Positions 8,544 to 18,618 of a stretch of 64,000 bases of DNA are shown one piece after another. The stretch lies in the NCBI GenBank assembly GCA_030656145.1, contig JAUSOF010000028.1:17099-81098 (forward strand), read 5' to 3'. The first letter of the stretch is position 1. Every line of letters starts with the position of its first letter. Under the pieces are notes generated by a model. It did not search any database, had not been told where the DNA came from, and worked only from the letters and a program-made list of their open reading frames with translations. This DNA comes from Pseudomonas sp. GTDB taxonomy: Bacteria > Pseudomonadota > Gammaproteobacteria > Pseudomonadales > Pseudomonadaceae. A program made the translations under genes and the position numbers.

Positions 8544-11500
8544 TCAACGTTCCTTGACCTCCAACCGCCCCGGCGTTTCGCCCAGGGCCTGCCAGTTCGG
8601 CCGGTACATGGATTCCACCTGCGGGGGCGGCACGCGGTAGCTGCCGGGGGTGACGGCGCGGGCCAGGTAGAGCAGGTGGCTGGTGGCGTAGCCGCTGACG
8701 TCCAGGGCCGCGACATAACGATCGCCGCGAAATTCCTGATGCTTGATGCTGGCGTCATGCATCGCCTTCTGCCACTCCTGCACCGCGCTGCCGGCGTCTT
8801 CCAGGCTGGCGGCGCTTTGCGCGAGGTTCTGGTTTTCCAGTTCCAGACCGGCGGGCAGCAGGTCAACGACCAGGGCATCCGGCACCCGCTGCCTGGCCGT
8901 TACGGCCAGATGCACCAGCACCAGTTCGCCGCTTTTCAGGGCAGACAGATCCAGCGGCTCGCCGTCCATGCCCAGGTACTCGCGGGAGATGCTCAGGTTT
9001 TCGCCGCCTGCCGCCGGGGCCTTGACCGGGTAGCCGGACAGAGTCAGCTGTTGATACAACGGTTCGCTGCCGGGATTGCCGATGGTCAGCGGCGCGGCCA
9101 GCTGGCTGCCGTCCAGCTTGAGCGCGGACTGGCTATTGCTCAATTCGAACTCGAACGCCCCACTGTTTACACCGGCGCGCCAGGCGGGTTCCGGCTTGCC
9201 GAGCAGATTGCGCCCGGCCAGGTACAGCGCATTGCGCTCCTGAGTCGACAGCCATTGCTGACCGGCGACTTCATCGGCCAAGGCGAACAGCCGCTCTTCG
9301 CGCTGGCCGGCGGCCAGATCATGCTCCTCCAGCAACGCCAGGATCAGCGCCTGGTCGCGCAACGGGCTGCCATAGTCGGCCAACCAGTTGTCGCGCGCGC
9401 GGCTGCGTGCCAGGCCGGCGGCCAGGGCATCGTTGGCGCGCGGCTGGTCGCCCATCGCCTGCAAGGCCACGGCCAGGTGCACCAGCGGCAGACCGGACTG
9501 GGCATCGGCGCGGCGCTCATACAGGCTGCGCAAGGCGCCGAGCGGGGCCTGTTGGCTGCGCGCCAGCACATAAGCGGCATACGCCTGCACGGCGAAGCGG
9601 CTGTGATTGGCGTTGTCGCTGTAGTTGACCTCGATCAGGTTGCGCTCCTGCACATAGCGCAGCAGCCGCTCGCTGGCCTTTTTCAACGCCTCGGGTGGCA
9701 CGCCGAAACCCTGCTCGCGGGCGCGCAACAGGAAGTCGGTGACGTAGCCGGTTAGCCAGTGTTCCTCGTCGCCATCGGCGCCCCACAGGCCGAAACTGCC
9801 GTTATGCCGCTGCATGCTCAACAGACGCTCGATACCCAGCTCGATGGCGCGCCGGCGCTGCTCATCCGGCTCGGCTTCCAGGCCCAGGCGCTTGAGGGTC
9901 GCCGCATCGGCATACAACGACGGGTACAGGCCGCTGGTGGTCTGCTCCAGACAACCATAGGGATAGGCCTTGAGCGCGCGGATATGTTCGCCGAGGTTGA
10001 GCGGCGGACGACTGGAGATCGCCAGACGCGCCTCCAGCCCGGCCGGCTCGAAGGCCTCCAGGACGCCCGCAGGTAGGCTCCAGGGCTGGTCCTTGAGCAC
10101 CGCGCGGAAGTGTTGCAGCTGCGCCGGATAGGCTGGGCGCACGCCCAGGGTCCACTCGCGATGCAGCGGCGGCAGGTCTTCGCCGGGCAGCTGCAGCCCG
10201 TGCACCGTCACCGTGAAACGACCCTGACCGTAACCGCCGAGGGCACGCACCGGAATGCGCAGGATAGTGCGCTCGCCATCGGCCAACGTGAACATAGTCG
10301 CTGCAGCGGCCGGCTCGATCAGGCTCAACTGGTCCTCGGCAGCGACCTGTACCTGCAGTTGTTGGGCCTGACCGGACAGGTTGCTCAGGTCCAGGGCCAG
10401 CGTGGTTTGATCGCCACCGGCAAGGAAGCGCGGCGCCGACAATTCGGCAATCAGCGGCGCAGCCACCAGCGTCTTGCCCTCGGCCATGCCGAAGCGTTCG
10501 TCGCTCCAGGCTTGCGCCATCAAGCGCAGTTCGCCGTTGAAATCGGGGATGTCCAGGCTGACTTCGCCCTCGCCCTGCTCATTGAGCTGCAACGGCTGGC
10601 TCTGCAGGGCGACGATCAGCACGCTGGTATCCGGGCGTTTACCACCGCCCGCCAACGCCGCATCGCCACCGAAGGCCAGCTTGGCGACCCGCCCCTGGCC
10701 GGCTTCGATCAGCTGCCCGTAGATATCCAGCTGATCCGCGCCATAGGCCTTGCGCCCGAAGAAGCTGGCGAAGGGATCGGGCGTGGCATAGTCGGTGATA
10801 TTGAGAATGCCGGCATCCACCGCGGCGACCAGCACCTGCGCCTGTTTCGGGATGCTGCCGTCAGCGTTGCGCGCCTGCACCTTGACGATGAGCGGCTGGT
10901 TGGGGCGGATTTTTTCCGCTGCGGTGAGGGTCAGCGCCAGCTTGCGCGGCGCGCGCTGCAGCGGCAGATGGAGCAGACCAACCGCGCGCTTGGGCGTGGC
11001 ATTGCTCTTGCGCTCGCCGGGGCGAATTACCAGCGCGCTGACGTACAGGTCATGCCGCGCCCAATCCTTGGCAATCGGAATCGCGAAGGTCTTGCCCTCG
11101 GCCGGCACCTCCACTTCTTGCCACCACAGCGGCCCTTCGCTGGACTCCACCATCAGGTAGCCCTTGCCCGCAGCAGGCGGGGTGACGGTGACCATGGCGG
11201 ATTCACCGTCGACATAGGCCGGTTTATCCAGCGCCAGCTTGACCTGATCCGGGCGCACCGCGCCGCCGTCGGCGTTGTCCTGCCAGCGGTAACCGGCCCA
11301 GAAGCGCAGGCTGCTGAGCAGGCCGGTCTGGGCGTCGATCACTTCAATGCGATACGGGCCCCACTCCACCGGGAAGCTGATCTTGGCCGTGCCACCAGCG
11401 GCGACCTTGAGGGTTTCTTCGCCCGAGGTGAGGAATTTTTCGTTGTAGTTATGGCTCCAGCCGTCGCTGGCGGAGAAGTTCCAGTAGTAGTCGCGGCGCT

Positions 11501-13448
11501 CGCGCACCAGGCGCACGGTCAACTGCTCGGCGGCCAGCTTGTTGCCAGCGGCATCAGCCACCAGCACCTCGAACTCGGCCAGGCTGTCGGCATCGACCTG
11601 CTCGCCGTCGAACAGCCCGCGCACCCCTGGCAAACGTTCTGCCGGCCAGACCGGCTGAACCAAGCGGCGGGTGATCGGCCGGCCGCCGGACTCCTGCAGG
11701 CTGGCCTGCAGGATCAGCTTCAATGGCGACTTGGCCTCACGCCAGCGGCTGTCGATACTCAGGCTGGTTTTGCCTTGCTGGTCCAGGCTGGTTTCATCCA
11801 GTTCGATGTCCTGACTCAATTCTTCCTCGGTGACCGAGCCGAACTGGTAACCCGGCAAGCTGGCCACCGCCTCACGCAGCGGGCGCACGTAAAGCTGACC
11901 ACTGAGGCGATTACCGGCAGCCGGCGCACCGTACAGATAGCGCCCACTGACCTCGAAACGCGCGCTGTCGCCCGGATTGAACGGCGCATCGCTGCCCTTC
12001 AGCTCCAGCGCCAGACGCTCGGGCAGGAAGTCTTCGACGGAGAATTCGTACAGCTGAGGCGTGCCGTCGCCGAGGTCGAAGAGCAGTTGCCAGCGCCCGG
12101 TCGGCGCCTCCTCGGCCAAGTGCAGCTGGTACTGGTAGAGACCGGAAGCATCGGCCTGCCAGACGAACTTGCGACTGACCTGCTCGTCCGGCCGGCGCAC
12201 CTCAACATGCACCGGCTGGGCCTTGAGCGCGCGGCCATCGGCATCGCGCAGCAGGCCGTTGAGCAGCACGGTTTCGCCGGGACGATAGAGGTCACGCGGA
12301 CCGAACACGAAGAACTGCAGCGGATGTGCCTGCGGCCCGGCGATGTCGAACTCGGCCAGATCCAGCGCCGGACCGTTCAGGCGCAGCAAGCTGGTCTGCT
12401 CGCCCAGGTGCGCCAACAGCACCTCGGCCTTGGCCGGCAGCACCAGCTCGGCATGCCCGGCGCGGTCGGTTTTACCCTCGGCCAGCAACTGGCCCTTGCC
12501 ATCGAGCAACTCCAGTTCGACGTCGGCCAGCGCCGCACCACCGGCCAGGGCCTGGGTGAAGACATCCAGGCGGTTGCTATAGCGGCGAGCAGACAGGCCG
12601 ATATCGCTCAGGGTGAACAGGGTGGCCGGCTGCGAGTAGCTATAGCTGCCCGCCGCGCGCATCACCGCCAGGTACACCCCGGGTTGCTTGAACGGCGGCA
12701 AATCGGCAATCGGCAGCAGCAGCGTCTCGCGCGTGTTGCGCGGCGGATCGAGGTCGAAGCGGCCGCCGTAGACCAGCTCGGCCATCGGCAACAGCTGTTG
12801 CGCCTCCCAGGTGTCTAGGTTGCTGCTGCGCCCCCACTGCTCGAGGAAGCGCGGCAGCGCCTGCGGCTTGATGCGAAAGAACTCGACGTTGACCTTGTCG
12901 ACATTCAGCGCAATCACCGGCAGACCTTCGGCCAGGCGCGTCGGCAGCAGCGAGCCGCGGCTGGCGAAGCCGACACTGGCCTGCAGATCGCGAGTCTGCA
13001 GACGGCTGACGTATTCGCCAGCCAGTTGCTTGCCGGTCAGCGCCTGCAGCCCGGCATCCACCGTCAGCACCAGCTTGCGCTTGGGTTGCAGGTGGCGCAG
13101 GCGCAGCTCCATCAGGTTGTCGCTCAGCTCCCAGGCACCGTCGACCTTGCCGCTTTTGGTGTCGACCAGGTGCAGGCGTTCGGCGAACTGCTGCTCGGGC
13201 GCAAGCGGTACGGAAAAGCTCACCGACAGCGCGCTGGCGCCATCCACCTGCACTTCGGAAACATCCACTACGCTCAGCTCGCGTCCGGCATAACGCTCAC
13301 GCAGCGCCGCGCGACCAGTGTCCGAGGTGGCCGCAGCGCTATTGATCGCGGCGGTGCTCGGACTGACGTTTGCGGGTTCGGGCGTGGAGGAATCACAGGC
13401 GCTGAGCAGGCTCAGGACAAGTGCCAGAAGCAGTCCTTTGTTCGGCAT
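8544..13448 (-). CDS. yfhM: Alpha-2-macroglobulin family lipoprotein
   Basis: This very large protein (1634 aa) has a lipoprotein signal: the lipobox LLSAC puts the lipidated Cys at residue 18. Asp19 at +2 favours retention in the inner membrane, as in the E. coli protein. MG-type beta-sandwich domains fill the first two thirds. The thioester motif CLEQ, with Cys1166 inside YPYGCLEQTTS, is intact, so it should be able to trap attacking proteases covalently. It pairs by neighbourhood with PBP1C, which repairs peptidoglycan; together they are thought to protect and mend a breached periplasm. I chose the ATG at 13448, with GGAG before it, over an upstream TTG (13460). Confidence 0.94.
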   Translation of the reverse strand: MPNKGLLLALVLSLLSACDSSTPEPANVSPSTAAINSAAATSDTGRAALRERYAGRELSVVDVSEVQVDGASALSVSFSVPLAPEQQFAERLHLVDTKSGKVDGAWELSDNLMELRLRHLQPKRKLVLTVDAGLQALTGKQLAGEYVSRLQTRDLQASVGFASRGSLLPTRLAEGLPVIALNVDKVNVEFFRIKPQALPRFLEQWGRSSNLDTWEAQQLLPMAELVYGGRFDLDPPRNTRETLLLPIADLPPFKQPGVYLAVMRAAGSYSYSQPATLFTLSDIGLSARRYSNRLDVFTQALAGGAALADVELELLDGKGQLLAEGKTDRAGHAELVLPAKAEVLLAHLGEQTSLLRLNGPALDLAEFDIAGPQAHPLQFFVFGPRDLYRPGETVLLNGLLRDADGRALKAQPVHVEVRRPDEQVSRKFVWQADASGLYQYQLHLAEEAPTGRWQLLFDLGDGTPQLYEFSVEDFLPERLALELKGSDAPFNPGDSARFEVSGRYLYGAPAAGNRLSGQLYVRPLREAVASLPGYQFGSVTEEELSQDIELDETSLDQQGKTSLSIDSRWREAKSPLKLILQASLQESGGRPITRRLVQPVWPAERLPGVRGLFDGEQVDADSLAEFEVLVADAAGNKLAAEQLTVRLVRERRDYYWNFSASDGWSHNYNEKFLTSGEETLKVAAGGTAKISFPVEWGPYRIEVIDAQTGLLSSLRFWAGYRWQDNADGGAVRPDQVKLALDKPAYVDGESAMVTVTPPAAGKGYLMVESSEGPLWWQEVEVPAEGKTFAIPIAKDWARHDLYVSALVIRPGERKSNATPKRAVGLLHLPLQRAPRKLALTLTAAEKIRPNQPLIVKVQARNADGSIPKQAQVLVAAVDAGILNITDYATPDPFASFFGRKAYGADQLDIYGQLIEAGQGRVAKLAFGGDAALAGGGKRPDTSVLIVALQSQPLQLNEQGEGEVSLDIPDFNGELRLMAQAWSDERFGMAEGKTLVAAPLIAELSAPRFLAGGDQTTLALDLSNLSGQAQQLQVQVAAEDQLSLIEPAAAATMFTLADGERTILRIPVRALGGYGQGRFTVTVHGLQLPGEDLPPLHREWTLGVRPAYPAQLQHFRAVLKDQPWSLPAGVLEAFEPAGLEARLAISSRPPLNLGEHIRALKAYPYGCLEQTTSGLYPSLYADAATLKRLGLEAEPDEQRRRAIELGIERLLSMQRHNGSFGLWGADGDEEHWLTGYVTDFLLRAREQGFGVPPEALKKASERLLRYVQERNLIEVNYSDNANHSRFAVQAYAAYVLARSQQAPLGALRSLYERRADAQSGLPLVHLAVALQAMGDQPRANDALAAGLARSRARDNWLADYGSPLRDQALILALLEEHDLAAGQREERLFALADEVAGQQWLSTQERNALYLAGRNLLGKPEPAWRAGVNSGAFEFELSNSQSALKLDGSQLAAPLTIGNPGSEPLYQQLTLSGYPVKAPAAGGENLSISREYLGMDGEPLDLSALKSGELVLVHLAVTARQRVPDALVVDLLPAGLELENQNLAQSAASLEDAGSAVQEWQKAMHDASIKHQEFRGDRYVAALDVSGYATSHLLYLARAVTPGSYRVPPPQVESMYRPNWQALGETPGRLEVKER

Positions 13449-13584
13449 TGCAGGCTCCAACAGAATGGTAGGTGCAGGAGCCAGTCACTATAGCCGAGCC
13501 ACCCTGGCAGGTGGAAAACAGCACGGCAAAGCTGTGCATGACGTCCGGTTACCTTGCGGCAACCGAGCCGCAGGTTCGAGCCAA

Positions 13585-13607
13585 GCGGCCGTGAATATAT
13601 CGGCCGC
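13585..13607. other. Perfect 7-bp dyad between A2M and YbaK-like genes
   Basis: GCGGCCG and CGGCCGC enclose a 9-nt AT-rich loop. It lies 28 bp past the stop of the minus-strand deacylase gene. There is no T tract. A weak terminator or a protein site are both possible. Confidence 0.35.
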
Positions 13608-13634
13608 AGTAGCCGGATACTGGCTCCCCACGAC

Positions 13635-14099
13635 TCAGGCGCAGAGGTCACAAACCTCGGCATTAGGCGCCAGCCTGAAAAACTCGTCGACCGACAGGTG
13701 CACCAGGCTTTCGTGATCCCCGGCTTCCAGGTAGATGTCCTGGTGACGCGCCAGCATCGGGTCGATCAGCATCTCGAGGCCATAGACCTCGCCCACAGCC
13801 GGTATGGCGCCGCGCTCACAATCCTTGAACAGACGGACCAGCGCCTGCTCGCCACTGAGCTGCCAACGCAGTGTGCCCTTGCGTACCTTGCTCAGATCCA
13901 ATTGCCGATTGGCCGGCAACACCGCCATCAGGTAATGCCCACGACGATCATCAAGAATCACCGACTTGGCCATGCGCGCCGCGGGAATTCCGGCCTTGCG
14001 CGCCGACTCCAGACTGGTCGCCGAAGGCTCGTGTTCGACCAGTTTGAACTGACAGTGCGCACGCTGCAGGCTGCGCTCCAGGGTTTGTGCCATATGCAT
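13635..14099 (-). CDS. YbaK/ProX-type aminoacyl-tRNA deacylase
   Basis: The 154-aa protein has the YbaK/aminoacyl-tRNA-associated fold. MAKSVILDDRRGHYLMAVLPANRQLDLSK carries the conserved Lys near residue 45 that marks trans-editing deacylases (shown here only as a landmark in two parts: MAKSVILDD and the VLPANRQ strand). VGEVYGLEMLIDP is the usual C-terminal motif. These enzymes hydrolyse mischarged tRNAs, such as Cys- or Ala-tRNA(Pro). The exact specificity is not clear. GGAGG lies 6 bp before the chosen ATG; a second ATG is two codons later. The Cys-x2-Cys near the C terminus (EVCDLCA) is a small oddity. Confidence 0.8.
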   Translation of the reverse strand: MHMAQTLERSLQRAHCQFKLVEHEPSATSLESARKAGIPAARMAKSVILDDRRGHYLMAVLPANRQLDLSKVRKGTLRWQLSGEQALVRLFKDCERGAIPAVGEVYGLEMLIDPMLARHQDIYLEAGDHESLVHLSVDEFFRLAPNAEVCDLCA

Positions 14100-14280
14100 G
14101 AGCCACCTCCTCGACCGCTTGCTTAACGGTCATTACCGATTGCTTGCCTGAAGTTTAGTCAACCTGGCAACCCGCAACGACGCCGCCAAGAAACCCTTGC
14201 TGCTATAGCGCGGCGGGCTTAGTCGAAAAGGCACTATAGAGTTGCCGCGGGCCTATAATCGGCGTTTGCTCGGAGTCGCC

Positions 14281-15642
14281 ATGACCACACTGCTCGCCGC
14301 CTGGCAGCACGCGCCCACCCACAAACGGGTCTGGGCCCTGGCTGCGCCGATGATTTTGTCCAATTTGTCGGTGCCACTGGTGGCGCTGGTCGACAGCGCC
14401 GTGATCGGCCATCTGCCCCACGCCCATCAACTGGCGGCCGTGGCGATCGGCGGCAGCCTGTATACCTTGCTGACCTGGGCCGTCGGTTTCCTGCGCATGG
14501 GCACCACCGGTTTCGCCGCCCAGGCCGCCGGCCGGGAAGATGGCGGCGCGTTGCGCCAGGTGTTGCTGCAAGGCCTGCTGCTCGGCGGGCTGCTGGCGTT
14601 GGTCTTGATCCTGCTGGCGCTGCCGCTCAGTGGCGCAGCGCTGAGCCTGATGCAACCCTCGGCGGAGCTGGATGCGCTGGCCCGCAGCTACTTGCACATT
14701 CGCCTGCTCGGCCTGCCCGCGGTACTGGCCACCTATGCCCTGATCGGCTGGCTGCTCGGCACCCAGAACGCCCGCGGGCCGCTGGCGATTCTGCTGACCA
14801 CCAACCTGCTCAACGTGGCGCTGGATTTGCTGTTTGTACTCGGCCTGCACTGGGGCGTGGCCGGTGCGGCCTGGGCCTCGGTAATCGCCGAATGGAGCGG
14901 CGCGCTGCTCGGTCTGTGGCTGACACGCCGCGCGCTACACCGTTATGCCGGGCAAATCGACTGGCCGGCACTGCGCCGCTGGCTGAACTGGCGGCCGCTG
15001 CTGGCGGTCAATCGCGACATCTTTATCCGCACCCTGGCCCTGCAGTTGGTGTTCTTCCTGATCACCGTGCAAGGCGCGCGCCTGGGCGATGCCACAGTGG
15101 CGGCCAATGCCTTGTTGCTCAACGGCTTGTTGCTCACTGCCCACGCCCTCGACGGCCTCGCGCACGCGGTGGAAGCACTGTGCGGCCACGCCCTCGGCGC
15201 TCGTGACCGGCAGACCTTGCGCCGCAGCCTGATCGTCGCAGGTGGCTGGTCGCTACTGGCCAGCCTCGGCTTTGCCCTGCTGTTCCTGTTCGGCGGGCAT
15301 TGGTTCATCGGCCTGCAAACCAATATCGCCCCGGTGCGTACCCTGGCCCTCGACTACCTGCCGTACCTGGCATTGCTGCCATTGCTGGCGGTGTGGAGTT
15401 ACCTGCTCGACGGCCTGTTCATCGGCGCCACCCGGGCGCGGGAGATGCGCAACGCCATGCTCCTGGCCGTTGCGTTGAGCCTGCCGCTGGCCTGGTGGCT
15501 GCAAGCATTCGGCAATCACGGCCTGTGGCTGGCCTTTCTCTGCTTTATGCTGCTGCGCAGCCTTTGTCTTGGGGTCTACGCGTACCAGCTGACCCGCGAT
15601 GACCGCTGGTTCAGCGCCATGCCTGCGCGCTCTGCCGACTGA
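14281..15642 (+). CDS. MATE family efflux transporter (DinF-like)
   Basis: The 453-aa polytopic protein has about 12 membrane helices. Its N-terminal half begins VWALAAPMILSNLSVPLVALVDSAVIGHL, which in shorter pieces (APMILSNLSVP, DSAVIGHL) is the hallmark of the DinF branch of the MATE exporters, cation-coupled drug or metabolite antiporters. I start at the ATG with GGAG 5 bp upstream; an upstream in-frame ATG at 14242 lacks a site and would add a non-conserved tail. A REP pair follows the stop. The substrate is unknown. Confidence 0.88.
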   Translation: MTTLLAAWQHAPTHKRVWALAAPMILSNLSVPLVALVDSAVIGHLPHAHQLAAVAIGGSLYTLLTWAVGFLRMGTTGFAAQAAGREDGGALRQVLLQGLLLGGLLALVLILLALPLSGAALSLMQPSAELDALARSYLHIRLLGLPAVLATYALIGWLLGTQNARGPLAILLTTNLLNVALDLLFVLGLHWGVAGAAWASVIAEWSGALLGLWLTRRALHRYAGQIDWPALRRWLNWRPLLAVNRDIFIRTLALQLVFFLITVQGARLGDATVAANALLLNGLLLTAHALDGLAHAVEALCGHALGARDRQTLRRSLIVAGGWSLLASLGFALLFLFGGHWFIGLQTNIAPVRTLALDYLPYLALLPLLAVWSYLLDGLFIGATRAREMRNAMLLAVALSLPLAWWLQAFGNHGLWLAFLCFMLLRSLCLGVYAYQLTRDDRWFSAMPARSAD

Positions 15643-15680
15643 GCGCCGTCCATGCGCAGTCCAGGCATCAGCACCGCCTC

Positions 15681-15754
15681 GGTGCGCATGGCGCACCCTA
15701 GGGCCAGCCCGGCGGCACGACTCGCGTGCTGCCGTAGGGTGCGCCGTGCGCTCC
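15681..15754. repeat. Inverted REP pair (REPIN-like), GTAGGGTGCGC family
   Basis: GGTGCGCATGGCGCACCCTA at 15681-15700 and its inverse, GTAGGGTGCGCCGTGCGCTC at 15734-15753, face each other across about 33 bp. It lies between the convergent MATE and speA genes. Such pairs are mobilised by RAYT transposases (family knowledge); no RAYT gene is in this window. Confidence 0.85.
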
Positions 15755-15784
15755 ACACGGTCAGCACCCGCAGGAGCAGGCGCC

Positions 15785-17698
15785 TCAGGACGACAGGTAG
15801 GACGAGCGAGTCAGGCCCAGGCGCAAGGCATCGAGAAACTGGGTACGTTCCCGCGAGCTGATCCTGGCGCTGGCAACCTTGTCACGGTAGTGAGTCATCA
15901 ACTCCTCCGGCGACAGGTGCACGTAACGCAGCATGTCCTCGATGGTGTCGTGGGTCTCGATCCCGGCGTGGTAAACGCTGCCATCATTGTTCTGGTAGAT
16001 GTTCACCGAATCGGTATCACCGAACAGGTTGTGCATGTCGCCAAGAATTTCCTGGTAGGCGCCGACCAGGAAGATCCCCAGCAGGTAGTCCTCACCCTCG
16101 CGAACTTCGTGCACCGGCAGGCTGGTCTCGATGCTCTGCTCGTCGACGTACTGCTTGATCTTGCCGTCGGAGTCGCAGGTCAGGTCCTGCAGCACGGCAC
16201 GGCGCAGCGGCTCTTCATCGAGGCGATGCAGCGGCAGGATCGGCAGCACCTGGCCGATGGCCCAGGTGTCCGGCAGGCTCTGGAACACCGAGAAGTTGCA
16301 GATGTACTTGTCGGCAAGCTTGTCGTTGAGCTCGTCGAGTACCTGGCGGTGCGAACGCTGACGCGCCTTCAGCGAGTTGTACAGGCGCCGGCACACAGCG
16401 AAGTAGCACTGCTCGGCCAGGGCCTTGTCGGTCAGGCTGAGCTTGCCGTCGGCGTACTGGCTGGCCACGTCACTCATGTAGTGGGTGGCGCGCCAGTAGG
16501 TCTCGGTGACCATCTCGATATCGGTCGGGCCGAGCAGCTCAATCAGGTAACGCACGGTTTCCGGCAGGCTGGTGACATCTTCGATCTTGGGAATCTGGTC
16601 GTTGTGCTTCTCCACATCGGTGACCTGCACCACCAGCATGGCGTGGTGCGCGGTCAGCGCACGGCCGCTTTCGGAGAAGATGTGCGGGTGCGGCAGTTCC
16701 TGGGCATCACAGAATTCTTTCAACATGCCAACTACCACACCGGCGTAGTCGTCCATGTCGTAGTTGATCGAGCTGGCGTTGCGCGAGTGGGTGCCGTCGT
16801 AGTCGACCCCCAGACCACCACCGACATCAATATGATCGACCGGCAGGCCCAGGCCGCGCAGCTCGCCGTAATAGCGGATGGCTTCCTTGAAGCCGTGCTG
16901 GTAGTCGGCCAGGTTGGCGATCTGCGAACCCATGTGGAAGTGCAGCAGACGGATGCCCTGATCCAGCCCTGCAACCCGGAAACGCTCGACCACCGACAAC
17001 AACTGCGCCGCCGACAAGCCGAACTTGGATTTTTCGCCGCCGGTGTCGGCCCACTTCGAGGACGCCAGAGACGACAGGCGCACACGCAGGCCAATCTGCG
17101 GGGCGACCTTGAGTTCGGCCGCCTCCTCGATCACCAACTGCACCTCGGACTCCTTCTCGATCACGATAAATACGTTGTGGCCGAGCTTCTGCCCTATCAG
17201 CGCCAGCTTGATGAACTCGCGGTCTTTGTAGCCATTGCACACAATGGTGCCGCCCTTCGGCGCCAAGGCCAGCACGGCTAGAAGCTCAGGCTTGGAGCCG
17301 GCTTCCAGGCCGATGGAGACATTCTGGGTGGCGATGATGTTCTCGATCACCGCCTCCTGCTGGTTGACCTTGATCGGGTAGAGCGCGGTGTACTGGCTCT
17401 GGTACTCCAGACGCGCGATGTTAGCGTCGAAAGCACCGGTCAACTGGCGCACACGGTCCTGCAGGATGTCCGGAAACCGCACCAATAACGGCAGGCTGAG
17501 GCCGCTCTGGCGCAGCTCTTCGACCTGTTTGAACAGGTCGATCGGGGTACTCTCGGGCCCGTTCGGACGCACCTCGACGCAGCCTTGCTCATTGATCGCG
17601 AAATAACCCGCCCCCCAATGGCGAATGCCATAAACGCTGCGACTGTCCGCTACTGTCCACTGGCTGCCGTCATCTTTGCGTGTGCGTCGTGCAGACAT
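15785..17698 (-). CDS. speA: Biosynthetic arginine decarboxylase
   Basis: The 637-aa enzyme converts arginine to agmatine, the first step of the agmatine route to putrescine. Its length matches the SpeA family. The N-terminal PLP barrel shows the lysine motif YPIKVNQ (Lys about 109) and the glycine-rich phosphate loop [14 protein letters not shown]. The helical insertion and C-terminal domain typical of SpeA follow. It is a cytoplasmic PLP- and Mg-dependent enzyme. GGGAG lies before the ATG. A 7-bp GC-rich hairpin lies in the 5' leader (17724-17744). A REP pair follows the stop. Confidence 0.96.
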   Translation of the reverse strand: MSARRTRKDDGSQWTVADSRSVYGIRHWGAGYFAINEQGCVEVRPNGPESTPIDLFKQVEELRQSGLSLPLLVRFPDILQDRVRQLTGAFDANIARLEYQSQYTALYPIKVNQQEAVIENIIATQNVSIGLEAGSKPELLAVLALAPKGGTIVCNGYKDREFIKLALIGQKLGHNVFIVIEKESEVQLVIEEAAELKVAPQIGLRVRLSSLASSKWADTGGEKSKFGLSAAQLLSVVERFRVAGLDQGIRLLHFHMGSQIANLADYQHGFKEAIRYYGELRGLGLPVDHIDVGGGLGVDYDGTHSRNASSINYDMDDYAGVVVGMLKEFCDAQELPHPHIFSESGRALTAHHAMLVVQVTDVEKHNDQIPKIEDVTSLPETVRYLIELLGPTDIEMVTETYWRATHYMSDVASQYADGKLSLTDKALAEQCYFAVCRRLYNSLKARQRSHRQVLDELNDKLADKYICNFSVFQSLPDTWAIGQVLPILPLHRLDEEPLRRAVLQDLTCDSDGKIKQYVDEQSIETSLPVHEVREGEDYLLGIFLVGAYQEILGDMHNLFGDTDSVNIYQNNDGSVYHAGIETHDTIEDMLRYVHLSPEELMTHYRDKVASARISSRERTQFLDALRLGLTRSSYLSS

Positions 17699-17723
17699 CG
17701 AGGTCTCCCTTACTGGCGATTGA

Positions 17724-17744
17724 GGCGCCGGATCAACCGGCGCC
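17724..17744 (-). promoter_or_regulatory. Hairpin in the speA 5' leader
   Basis: GGCGCCG and CGGCGCC form a perfect stem with a 7-nt loop, 26 bp before the speA start. It is close enough to the ribosome site to influence translation or mRNA stability. A regulatory role is inference. Confidence 0.35.
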
Positions 17745-17823
17745 CATACAGATTAAACTCTGGAAATGACAATTACCCGGCAATGGACTGGCCATGTGCC
17801 GAGTAAATTTAGAAATAGCAGGA

Positions 17824-18195
17824 TTAGCCGCCGGATTTTTTGGCCTTGAAGCCGCGTTTGAGCAACTCTGCGAGCAATAGTTCGACGTGATCGCCCTGAA
17901 TCTCGATCACCCCGTCCTTTAAAGAACCGCCACAACCGCAGCGCTTCTTCAGGGCGCCGACCAGATCCCGCAACGGCTCCTCGGCCAGCGGCACGCCACT
18001 GATTGTCGTGACCGTCTTGCCGCCACGGCCTTTGGTTTCACGGCGCACGCGAGCAATGCCATCACCGGCAGGGATCAGGGTACTTTTGCAGGTGCAGGCG
18101 TCCACCGGTTGACTGCAGTGCGGACAATGCCGACCGCTGTCGGTGGAATACACCAAGCCGCTCAGGGCGGCGAATGACGAAGCTTTCTTGACCAC
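17824..18195 (-). CDS. yciH: YciH/SUI1-type translation initiation factor-like protein
   Basis: The 123-aa protein is a bacterial homologue of eukaryotic eIF1. It has an N-terminal Cys cluster (CPHCSQPVDACTC, a possible zinc site) and the SUI1 fold with GRGGKTVTTISG and KRCGCGGSLKDGVIEIQGDH. YciH is thought to discriminate against non-canonical start sites. I start at the GTG (18193-18195) with GAGGGCAAG upstream, because the reading frame beyond it runs into an inverted-repeat element rather than conserved protein. The same order beside speA occurs in P. aeruginosa. Confidence 0.88.
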   Translation of the reverse strand: MVKKASSFAALSGLVYSTDSGRHCPHCSQPVDACTCKSTLIPAGDGIARVRRETKGRGGKTVTTISGVPLAEEPLRDLVGALKKRCGCGGSLKDGVIEIQGDHVELLLAELLKRGFKAKKSGG

Positions 18196-18219
18196 CGACT
18201 TGCCCTCATCTGGGTCAGG

Positions 18220-18338
18220 GCTTGTGAAAAAAACCGAGCGCCGTAGCGAGAGCATCTCCAGGTGCTCCCTGCAAGGCGCGCTACGCCAACCGCAGATACC
18301 TGGAGGCAGTCGCGGTAGACGGGCGTTTTTTTGCAAGC
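18220..18338. repeat. 119-bp imperfect inverted-repeat element upstream of yciH
   Basis: The ends are GCTTGTGAAAAAAACC and, inverted, GCTTGCAAAAAAACGC. Inside, CTCCAGGT (near 18256) faces ACCTGGAG (near 18298). The element starts 25 bp upstream of the yciH start, so it probably forms or overlaps its promoter and leader. No transposase is present; it looks like a small non-autonomous element or a degraded REP composite. Confidence 0.55.
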
Positions 18339-18550
18339 TCTCAGAATAGCGACTGGCCGATCTGCATCGACCGCGAGGCCCCACTCTGGCAGGGGCGGCG
18401 CACCCGAACTGGACGGTTCAGGCTTGAAAGCGGCGCAGTGTAACGGCAAAGCCCCTGGATGCTAAGTGGCAAAATGCGCCATTAATCGGTGGATTGGCGA
18501 CGCTGTTCTGCATCTTGCACGGCAACGCTCGGAATGCTGTACGCCAGCCA

Positions 18551-18618
18551 GGGTGCGCTGTGCGCCGCACTTGCAACCCGCGCGCCCGCAGAAGGCTGGT
18601 GCGCATGGCGCACCCTAC
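18551..18618. repeat. REP pair, GTAGGGTGCGC family, overlapping the Nudix stop codon
   Basis: A degenerate copy GGGTGCGCTGTGCGCCGC (18551-18568) is followed by a full reverse copy GGTGCGCATGGCGCACCCTA (18598-18617). On the minus strand its GTAG head gives the TAG stop codon of the Nudix gene (18615-18617). Confidence 0.8.

Noticed and set aside
10110..12818. Plus-strand open frame of about 900 codons inside the A2M gene
   Set aside because: It lies opposite a gene with a full thioester domain and signal peptide. Its protein is Gln/Ala/Arg-rich without domains, as expected for the reverse of GC-rich codons.
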